NCBI GenBank assembly: GCA_916610825.1
Contig: OU744451.1
Span: 1,550,001-1,614,000, forward strand
Source of the DNA: Haliclystus octoradiatus
Taxonomy: Eukaryota; Cnidaria; Staurozoa; Stauromedusae; Haliclystidae
DNA: 64,000 nt
Direction of reading: 5' to 3'
Position numbers and translations under genes: made by a program. The notes below the pieces were generated by a model that saw nothing but the letters and a program-made list of their open reading frames with translations, was not told the DNA's origin and did no database searches. This document shows, one piece after another, positions 37,001 through 49,000 of the stretch; the stretch's first letter is position 1; every line of letters begins with the position of its first letter.

Positions 37001-40000
37001 TGTTTTTCTTTCCTTTCAGACGGAGATCTTATTACCATTTTTGATAGTTCTGACTTATCATTTGCGAAATCACTCAATAGACATCTAAAAGTCACATTGT
37101 TTGGTAGGTACCATTGTATCTTACATAGCCTAAAGGAGTTCATGAGTTCTTAGATATTCATTGCACGTAGAAAAGGCTGATGATGTGAATGATGGTATTG
37201 TTAGATCCGAAATTATGTTATAACATGCTTAAGCGGGATAAAAATGTTTCTATCTGGTTGAAATGATTTTAGTTTGCATCCTACTTGGTGAAATCACTTT
37301 AAGTATGACATATTTTTCATATTTTTAAATTCGTAGTTTCTATTTGACCGGCAGTCGCAGCCATTATGGATTCAATTGCGCGTGCACAGATAGTCACTTA
37401 CCCAGTCTCGTGTTTCACTCGTCCCACGGCTAGGGTCCCATTATTGTTATCATTATTACCCATGCGTTGCTATTCATAATGGCTGCGACTGCCGGTCAAA
37501 TAGTCACAGTGTTTTAAAATTTAAGAGCACACAATAGAGGATTCTACTGTTCAAAAAATATTTTTCAAAGTAATGAGAGATTCTGATGTATATGAATTGA
37601 AAAAATTGATTGAGTAAAAGTTCAAAGCCGATCCGATAAGAAATGACAGAGTCATCGATGTTTTGAAGAATCTAGTTTTGCCGCGCGTTTATTTTTGTGA
37701 CGTAAACAAGTGATCATTATTCATTAAATGACAGTTGAAATATGAATTGAAAAATTACAAATATCATTTTTAATTATTGAAGATGTCCATGCAGTGAATC
37801 TGCACACTGTTCTCGTAATGTGCCAACAGACCGAGGGCATGGTCTAACATAGTCATTTGAAAACATGTTTTCTGTAACTTGAAGGTTTTCTGAATAAATG
37901 ATGATGATCGTCCCCATTTTATTTGAGCTTTCATGTTATCTTATACAGGGTCCGACAAAAGTGGGGATCCTAGATCCCGGAAGCGATTTGACAAACAGAT
38001 AGAAGTTGTGACCACCTGCGCGCGCATGTGCCGTAACATATCCAAAGCGGTCAATTTGCTCTAATTTGTGCGGCCAAAGCCTAACACGTAAGTTATCTTT
38101 ACAAAATGGCGATCAGAAGCAGACGTAAAACGAAGGAAACCTATGACTTATATTTAGATTACACTTTATATTTCTTAATGAAAATTGAATACTTGATTAC
38201 ACTTCACAATAAAAAACTTACGATTAAATGGATTCAGAAAAACTTTTATTATCAAGTCAAATAGTCGACGGCATAAATCTTAATTCCTGAATGTCATGGC
38301 CTATTATTTGCTTATTCTATGGTTCTAGACACAATGTAGTCGAGAATCTATATCGCTAAATAGGTAAGCACATAATAAACTATGACTTATCTAAGTTTAA
38401 AACTGTTGACGGTATTTGATAATGCTTCAACGAACAGCAGCTCGATATTTATTCTGCAAAAACACGACAGTCGAGTTAAACAAATTCTAGAAACCTTCTA
38501 TAAGTTGGCAATGAAAACTGTCTGGTTCTTTTAAAAGCGCGCACTAATTTATCTAAAACTGGTTGCACAATTAAAATAAATAATAAACTACCATGATTCT
38601 AAAATTGACGATAATTGCTTGACTCTTTTATACCAAAGTTATTTACTTTGCAAAATACGAAGTATACCATACTCTTTCCGCTTTGTTGACAAAGTCTCAA
38701 AGCCATTTTTACTTTTTGAATTATAAGGTCTCTCAAATCAAAGCAAGGTAATGCCGATGACTACATATCACTCAACATGTATCACATGCATACACATGTA
38801 TCGACGTAAATTGATAAAATTTCATGAAAAAGTATCAAGTTTAATATGTTTAGATATATAACCATCCAAGTTGCCAAAGGTTTTTTGGGGGAGGGGGTGT
38901 CAAAATGTAGGTCTTTCACTTACTTCAACTTGTAGGTCTCTCCAAATAAATTGAGACATGCAGATGACTAGATATCATTAGGTAGTAATCTTAGACATGT
39001 ATCAAAATCAATTCAAAATATTTCTTGAAAATCGACCAAGTTTATATTTAGATACCGCCACTTAAGTTGACAAAGGGGGCATTTGGGTTTATTCAAAAAG
39101 CTAGGTTTACATTTTCTCCCACTTCTAGGTAGGTTTCTCAACATAAAACAAGGGATGCCGATGATAAGATATCATTAGAGATTACTCCTAGACATGTATT
39201 CAAGTAAATTCAAAAATAATTCTCGAAAATTGATCGAGTTTATATGTAAATATAGCCACTTAAGTTGACAAGGGGGGCATTTGGGTTTGTCAAAAAGCTG
39301 GGTTCACACTTTCTCCAGCTTTTAGGTCCGTCAAATTAAAACAAGGGGTGCCAATGATTAGATATCATCAGAGATTACTCCTTGACACGTATCGAAGTAA
39401 ATTCAAAACATTTCTTGACAAAATATCTAGTTTATATTTAGATTGAGCCATTTAAGTTGACAAAGGGTGCATTTTGGGTTTTTCAAAAAGCTGGGTTCAC
39501 ACTTTCTCCAGCTTCTAGGTCCGTCAAATTAAAACAAGGGGTGCCAATGATTAGATATCATCAGAGATTACTCCTTGACACATATCGAAGTAAATTCAAA
39601 ACATTTCTTGACAAAATATCTAGTTTATAAATAGATAGAGCCATTTAAGTTGACAAGGGGTGCATTTTGAGTTTTTCAAAAAGCTGGGTTTTACGCTTTT
39701 TCCAACTTCTAGGTCTCTGAAAGTAAATTGAGACAGGCAGATGACTAGATATCACTGGATGGGACTCTTAGACATATATCGAAGTAAATTCAGAACATTT
39801 CTTCAAAAAACATCTAGCTTATATTTTGATAGAGCCATTTAAGTTGACAAGGGGGGCATTTGGGGTTTTCAAAAGCCGCATTTTCACTTTCTCCAACTTC
39901 TAGGTCCCTTTAATTAAAACGAGGGATGCCGATGACTAGATATTACCAGATATTACTTGTAAACGACACCCAGCGTCTGTGGAGTTTAATTTGTGTTACA

Positions 40001-43000
40001 GTTTGTATATTTGTTCAACTATTAGAACATTGAGGAACAAATGAAATTGTTAGAACATTGAAACAACATAACACTAAACACATGAATATCTTTGCTACAG
40101 TATTAAAATTAACTATTTCAAATTAATAATTCCGTTGTCGTAGAACACCCAAACACCTGACAAACAACTGTCACAAATTGAGGTGATGTGTACGTAAAAC
40201 AGCGGATGCACATTCCAACTGCATGCTGCTGAGGATGACTGCCACATTTTTGAGAGATAAATCCAACAACTAAATTCCCTTGTATTTCATGTATTTCTTA
40301 ATAAATTATATTTATTTCAAGCAGTTTCAACTAAGAAATCATTGTCACCATTCTTCATCATTTAGCTTCAGCTACTTGAATCTGTGTTAAAAATTTGTTG
40401 TGTCATGTGCTCTTTAAACTAGGTTACCTATATAGGCAAAATACCTAAATTATCTAATTGCTCAGCATTCTAAAAATAGGGTTACGTTATGATTGAATAT
40501 AGTACTCTCAAAACAATCCCGAAGTAACATTACGTTATAAGTTAAAGATGTGACATGCTATCATCTATTACATTCAAATAACGACACCATAATCAAACTT
40601 AGGCATAATTCAGAATACCTGTTCATGTAGCTACGTCATCCAAGTTTAACATTTGTAATTAAACAATCATGTAATAATATAAAAAGAGGCCGATAAATTA
40701 GGAATTCCATTAATTAATTAACTAAATAAAAAGCACAAATTTCATGAAAAAATATTAATTTAAGGTATAAAATATATAGCCTCAAATTGATGTATCTAAA
40801 TATACACTAATAATAACATAAAAGTGATTGTGTAGTCATTGCTGTTTTAATATTGTTTGATGCCATAAAAGCAGAGCTGTTTAATAATAAATAAATGCAA
40901 ACATGAGACATTCATATTTGCTACTAATAGTTTCGCCTTGAGCGATCATCATGCAATTTAATCTGTAGATATGATATGAATGTCTGATTTTTGTGTTTAT
41001 TTATTATTAGATATGAACTAGATATTTTTTCAAGAAATGTTTTGAATACTTGTCTAAGAGAAATCTCTATTGATATCTAGTCATCGGCATCCCTTATTTT
41101 AATATGAGGGACCTAGAAATTGGAAAAAGTGTAAATCCGGCTTTTTGAAAAGACACAAATGCCCCCTTTGATAACTTAAATGGCTCAATCTGAATATAAA
41201 CTTGATATTTTGTCAAGAAATGTTTTGAACCTACTTCAATATAGTTTGTCAAAGAGTAATCTCTAATGATACTTAATCATCAGCACCCCTTGTTTCACTT
41301 TGAGGGACCTAGAAGTTGGAGAAGGTGTAAGCCCAGCTTTTTGAAAAACCCCAAATGTCCCCTTTGTCAACTCAAGCGGCTATATCTAAATATAAACTGG
41401 ATCCTTTTTCGAGAAATATTTTGAATTTACTTCGATACATGTCTAAGAGTAGTATCTAGTGATATCTAGTCATCTGCATGTCTCAATTTATTTTGATAGA
41501 CCTACAAGTTTAAGTGAAAGACCAGCATTTTGACCCCCCTCCCCCCAAAAAACCTTTGTCAACCTGGACGGTTATATGTCTAAACATAATAAATTTGATA
41601 GAGCTTTTTCATGAAATTTGATCAATTTACGTCGATACATGTCTATACATGTGATACATGTTGAGTGATATGTAGTCATCGGCATTACCTTGCTTTGATT
41701 TGAGAGACCTTATAATTCAAAAAGAAAAAGATGGCTTTGAGACTTTGTCAACAAAGCGGAATGAGTATAGTATAATTCATATTTTGCAAACTAAATAACT
41801 TTGGTATCAAAGAGTCAAGCAATGATAGTCAAACTTAGAATCATAGTAGTTTATGAATTATTTTAAATGTGCAACCAGTTTGAGATTAATTAGTGTGCGC
41901 TTTTAGAAGAACCAGACAGTTTTTATTGCCAACGTAGGCCTATCGAAGGTTTTCTAGACTTTGTTGAACTCGACTGTTGTGTTTTTGCAAAATCAATATC
42001 GAGCTGCTCTTTGTTGAAGCATTATCAAATACTGTCAACAGTTTCAAACTTAGATAAGTCATAGTTTATTATGTGCTTACCTTTTTAGCGATATAGATTG
42101 TCGACTACAGTGTGTCTAGAATCATAGAATAATCAAATAATAGGCCATGACATTCAGGAATTAAGATTTATGCCGTCGACTATTTGACTTGATAATAGAA
42201 GTTTTTCTGAATCCATTTAATCGTAAGTTTTTTATTGTGAGGTGTAAACAAGTATTCAATTTTCATTAAGAAATATAAAGTGTAATCTAAATATAAGTCA
42301 TAGGTTTCCTTCGTTTTACGTCTGCTTCTGATCGCCATTTTGTAAAGATAACTTACGTGTTAGGCTTTGGCCGCACAAATTAGAGCAAATTGACCGCTTT
42401 GGATATGTTACGGCACATGCGCGCGCAGGTGGTCACAACTTCTATCTGTTTGTCAAATCGCATCCCGGAAGGCTAGACAAAATTCAGAAGAAAGTTGATG
42501 TTTTTAATGATTTATTGGTCAAACGTCAACAAACAAATTCAGAAGAAAATGTTGAAATGCCTCTAGGATTCCAGAAGGACCCTGATCTTATGTGTCTTTT
42601 GTTGTTTTAGTTAATGGAAAGCCTAAACCGCTTGAGAGTGATCAAGTGAAAGATCTACGCAACGAGCTAATATCAATCCGAGATACTGTTAATGATTTAT
42701 TGAACCGTTTACAGTCCTATTCTGACAATGCTCCTGTTCATTCAATAACAACCGTGGAAGATCGTAATTCACTTTCAGCTCCTGGTAGGTGACATTTTTC
42801 ATATTAAAATATAGTTGTCTACCGTAGTGATACCGTGACATAGCAGCTAGCTAAAGGACTCTAATTTTAATAAGGCTACTGTATCAACAAGTGAACTAAG
42901 CCATTTGCGAATGAATATTGCCACTATCTTTTGATCGGCTACAAATTTAGACAGGGGTTCGTTGTTGTATGTTCAAGTAGAATGTAGTAGCAAGTTTGTT

Positions 43001-46000
43001 GTTGTAGATACAAGGCCCTGCAATCATAGATTCAAAAAGGCTGAAGCAGAAACATATAGCTGAAATATATGTGTGAAAAAAATGATATTTTTGTGATTTA
43101 TAGACCAGATTTCAACAAGAAAATTCAAAAAGAAATTTTAAAATGATTTAGGATTCCAAGAGACCTAACCGTTTGTCAGACCCTGCTAAATGATGTAAAT
43201 ATTGCTAACTTATACATAGTAATCAATTCCAATTTACCTTGTTAAATTCTCGTTTGCATCAGCTATATGTCATGCAGGGCTGTTCTAAGCAGAGGCACTG
43301 TTACGACACACGCACACAGCCAAAGCTATCATATACACCCTTCTCCAGTAAGAAACCATAATTATTTGAATAGTTAGTTCGAATTAATGTTTTGATATAA
43401 ATTAAAACAGTAATTGATGTAGTGATTGTGAGCAACATCTAAGCTAATCAGGTTTACTCCACGTCAGCTCGTAACTATAAATAACTTTTCATTTCATGCA
43501 GTTCCTATTTTTGCATTTAAATTGAATTAATTTCTCTTCTCGTAAAAATGTCCCCCAGAGTATATGTCAACGGCCCTGAAGTAAGATTGCAATAAATTGT
43601 TTGTGGCTGTGGAGGCCAGGGTTCGATAAATAGGGGATTACAAGTCCTGGAAGACTACAAATGAAGAATGGAAATTAAAATGTTTCCAAAACTAAAAGGA
43701 ATTCATGTTTACATTTTTCTTCCTTTCAAAGATATAAAGGAGATATGCAATTTTAGGATAATTTGGTGATACCTAAAATTGCAATATTTTTGCTATGACG
43801 CAAATTTATATGTTATTATCATCAGAAGAAGTATTTTAAAACGGGACGCTAGATTCCTTTTTATCGGACCCTGGTGGAGACGGCCTACTGGTTCCACTTC
43901 ATAGGCACGCTCCTTGATTTTTCATCTTAGCCAATACAACAACTACACATTCTGCTGACCGTCCGCCATTGGTTATGTCTCCTTCGTCGCCTTCGCCTAT
44001 CATAGTGCACAATTTATCCAGTAGTTCATCATCGCTTCTGCCATCTGCTGTTGGATTGAAACGATCATCTCAAGATGCTTTCTCGCCAACATTTAGTAAT
44101 CCACCGACTGATAATAATACACCATTTGCAAAGAAACGCCTTGTATCACGATTTCCAGATTCGATCCGTGATATTTTAGAAGGAGCGTATCAAACAAAAT
44201 TTGAAGGACCTGATGACAGAAGACAGTTTAGTAAAGAAATTGTTGTTGGCTTGGCAAATCAATTACAGATTACACCTGAACAGGTTAAACAATGGGTTCG
44301 TAATAGAAACAAGAAGGAAAGACAAAAATATCGTGAAGACAAAAAGTTCGATCCTTCTGACGATGCACTGGGTCATGAGCAATCTGTTAACAATGGTCCT
44401 GTCAAAGATAGCCGCCATACGATATGTTCCGCACAAGGTGTTTACGTTGTGCACCAAAAAGAACATCGGTCAAATCAAAATATTTAATCATATTTTAAAA
44501 CATGATCAAATCTTGTTTTGAATATATATATATATATATCAGTTGATTGTTGCTGACTAAAACAACATATTTACAGTCTTTGTTAAGAACAGACTTATAA
44601 TGCATAGCATTTAATATAGCAATTAAGAATTTAATTAGATATCTTTTATATCTACATGGTTTAACCATGAGTTAAATATTTGTAATAGATAGATAGTAGA
44701 CTGCTCTAGAAGTCTTTTTATAAAGATGTATATATATCTTAGATTTTTACAACAACAACAAGTGTTTAACTAGCTGGACTCTAGATTAAAAATGATCAAA
44801 TATTGTTTATAGTGTTATGATCTGTAGAATAGGAAAGAAATGTTTTAATTCTGTATTGGAACTGTCTATTATTTAACAGTTAGTGATCGAAGATGATGTG
44901 AATATTGGCTGATAATGATTGAGGTATGTCGAGGTCATCATGCCAATATTCATCAAGTCTGAGATCAATAACTGTTTTAGTCAATGTCTAACAGGTCAAT
45001 TTTGTAATATAATCATTAAATGTATAATGTATTTTAATGTACCAAAAAACGCAATTATCTGTTGCGTCTTAACGCTTAAACAGCAAAAAAAACATGGTGG
45101 GTGCAGTCAATACAGCTCTATAATTGATAGCTTTTCGGCAAATCAAATTGCTCGATTTTCGTATTCACCTGTTAGACGATGGCTAAAGAATTGATAATAA
45201 TGCAGTCGTCAAACTCAATTATTATTAAACATTTGAAGGATTGCCATGTTATGTATGTCCACAACTTGGTAAACCTTTTTATATAATGATAGTTGTTTGA
45301 GGTTTGCATTATTTTTATCAAATTTAACGAAAATATAATATTCAATAGCTAACAGGAAATATTTTTAATTTCTACTTCAAAGATGTAATTAGATACTTTA
45401 TTTTATATTTTGATGATAACAGATGTAGATATGTAATTTTTCCAAGGGAACATTATAGATTATATTAATTATTTAGATTAATGATGTTGGATATTGTTAA
45501 TTTTGTGTAGAGATTATTTAATGACATGACAGTAAATAGAATTGATATACCTAGAATACAACAACAAAAAGTGTGTATTTTGAAAAAAGCTGTTTCAAAG
45601 CTTTTGTTAAAGCTTTCCTGGTGTTTTTATTATTCAAAATAGATTACGTGATGGCTCATTATTTTGTTTATTATTCTAATTAGTGACTAATGAGTGAATT
45701 GTTTTGATGACTATCAGAGAGAAATATTGCGTTTGAACATTACAGTACTTGTCTTTCATAGTTTTGAAATTGAAAATCATTGCACATGCCGCAAAAGTTT
45801 GTTCTTGATTCTCCATAAATAAACAGGCATGAGAGAGCTCTTCTCTGTTAGCTCCATAACAAAGAAAACACTTTTCTAGTTGTTGTTTTGAGGGGTTTCA
45901 AGGGTTTTCCTCCCTTTTGACTGAACTCTACTCTCGTGCGTGATAATAAGTGGCCCTGCGAGAAAAAGGGGGCACACACCTAGGAACAAAACAAAATAAC

Positions 46001-49000
46001 AAAATATTTATGGAAGACAACATGATCTATAGGATCTAAAGTTAAATTTATTTGAAAACAGTAATCATATGTTTTGTTTCCCGTTTTCCCGTACAGTAAC
46101 CCACATCAGTCTTGTGTTTGAATTTTCTGATACCAACATTTTGGATGTTTGGAGGCCTTTGAAAGCTGACAAACAATCACCCTGTGAGATCAAAGAGTTA
46201 CCATACGCTTGCCATGATTTTATTCATATTTATTGCACAATGGAAGCAACGATTGGAGTGTTAAAGGCATGAGCGTGCGAGGCAAATGATTTCAACACTT
46301 CCTGTGTGTCTTTCAACTTTTCCCAATGTAATCAATATAAATACAAACATTTGCAAGCTTGTGGTAACCCTTTTCTAAAATAAAACAAATTATGTTTATA
46401 TTGCGGTAGGTTGTTTGAATTTTGAATTAAGGAAGTTGGACCCCAGCCCGTATGGTCTTAGGTTAATCCTTGGCAGAAGCACTATAACTAGATATGGCTA
46501 TAAAACTCACACATGCCCCACTAACCGGTCACTCCATTGAAAAAGCTGATATTCTCCACTGGCATAAATATAATTGTGGTGACAGATTTGAAATGCGAAC
46601 GTGAATTGTAAATTGACCATGTGAATATCAGCATTATTTAGTTTTAGTGTGAAATTTTCAAGCACGGAAATATTGTACTGCTTGTTTCGCAAGATCCAAC
46701 AAAAGTGCAGTTATTGACATCCTAGATCCAGCTAGTGTAGATCAAATTGATATATAGGCCGCCAAGCCTTAACAAAGAATCCATATAGTAAAAAGTAAAA
46801 CATATTCTACGATTCTGAAAGGCTATTCCTTCTTCCCTTTGTATAAACATACAAGCAAATTTTTTAAGCAATTTATTTCCTCCAAGTTACAGTGAAGATC
46901 ATAATGAATACTCCTATATTTGTAGTTAAACTGCTATCCTAAAATTGAACAAGAAATGATCAGAGAATTGACTTCACTAAACACAGCTTTTTCTATCTGC
47001 TGTTTTGTCAACTACAGAATATACCACATGCCAGCCTTAAGGGAGCAAAATTGACTGGCGGTCACTACGAGCTCAATTTGAATTAAGCTTAGTGAAAATT
47101 CAACAATCGACGTCAGTCGTCAGTCGTGGCTTCAGGATGGCTTCAAAAATTTCAGTTTCGGCATGGTTTCAGGCACAGAAAAAATACGATTAACAAACAT
47201 GCATGTCACTCTAAGCGTGTAGATCCCGCCTGTCAATTTTGATCCTTTAAGTTATGGAATTGGAATTAGAGATTAGACGATCACAAAAATACCGATTCAT
47301 TTTACCGGTTATTTTTACTGATCGGCCAGCCAATTAACCGTTAATTTCAAAAATATAGAAAACAAAAGACATAGTTTCTCTTTGTAACTTTGCATGCCAT
47401 AATTTTATTTATTTAATTTAATTGCCGATTATTTGTAAATGATCAGCCGATTACCAATTACATTTACCAATTCAGCGGTATTTCCGATTAATTCCTATCG
47501 TCTCATCTCTAATCGGATTACGGAATATTCCGTATCTTGTACTAAGTACTTAATATATTAACCTTGATTGATCTCCATTTCTGGTGTAAAAGAAAAATAG
47601 GCAAATATTAAGCAAAGTAAAATATAATATTTTTATGGGTAATTGGGACTAAAAGTCAGTTTTATGTGAGATTGTAAGGATATTGAGCAAGGTCTGGCGT
47701 AAAGGGGGATATATTGGGTTAAAGGGGTTGTGCTGCAAATGCTAGCATTTTTTATGTTGTAGCACAGTTCTTAAGTGCAGAAATAAATAATCAACCAAAA
47801 CTTAAATAAGATTTGTGTATTCAGCTTCATGAAATGTTTACCAGTTGCCATAATTACGGATAATATATCAGATATCACATGTATATGTAATGTATACCAT
47901 ATAGACATACAAACATGTTCCTTCAAACATATGTACACTAATGTTATGTGCAGTCTTGATGTAGTGATTAGGGATTTGGACATTTGCCTGCAGGGTCTTG
48001 GGTTCAATCCCTGGCAGAAGCACTATTGGTTGGCGTCAAGAAAGGCCTTCGACCATGAAATGCACGAAATATTAAATAAGAAAAAACTAATCAATTAACA
48101 TACCACCCCGTTTTGTGAAAAAAAGCTTGAAGCTTACCCGGTTTGTGGATAAATGACAAACAAATAAAAATAAATAATAACCTCCTGAATTCTCCATCAA
48201 AATGTATGAAAGTAGTATCATTAGATTCACGGTGCTTTGGTCTATGTTTTTAACTGTTTCATTTTTGTTGTGTACTCTTTGTATCGAAACGAAGTGTATA
48301 TTTTCAGTGTGCGGTCTTTGTGACTTTGAGTCATAGCGTGCTATTGTTTTTAAGGAATTTCCCTGTGAATATCCCCAATCTAACTCAGCCCACATTAAAC
48401 CCAGCAACGCAGGTAACTCATTGCTAGAGCTACATATGACAATCATCCCAGATCTAATGAGCAATACCTTTCAAAACTTTATGAACAGATCATGAACTTT
48501 TAAATAGTTTATGAACTCACACGCGTTTTATACATCTCCAAAACAATGCAAGTATAGTTTTGTTTGGTTTGTTTTTGTTTATTAAGGAGTTTAACTGACA
48601 GTAGGGTCTGACATTGTCCAGAAACCCGGTTTGCAGAAGGCTACAAAATTCAAAAGGAAAAGCAGAATGCTGGATATACGGCTAAAATCGTTAGAAAAAA
48701 TGATTTCAATTTCAAACTTTCATATCACAAAAATTCACAAAAATTTATCTAAAAGATGGAGGTATGCAGAATGAAAATTATTATATGTTAGAATTTCGAA
48801 CAGTTGACTGGTTAATTAAAAATTATTTAAAATCCATGAGATTGGTCTGTTCATGAACTGTTGACGGAAGAGTTCATAGAAAGGGTGCCACTTCACACTT
48901 ATTTTGCAGAGGATAGTTTTTGCTCTAATTAAATTCACTAATCGCTGGCATTGTTTGGCCCATATTTTGTTTAACTATATTTGCAGTACAGATTTTTTGA

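Noticed and set aside
44201-44521. 106-codon frame overlapping the homeodomain-like exon
   Set aside because: Shifted frame of that exon; no domain.
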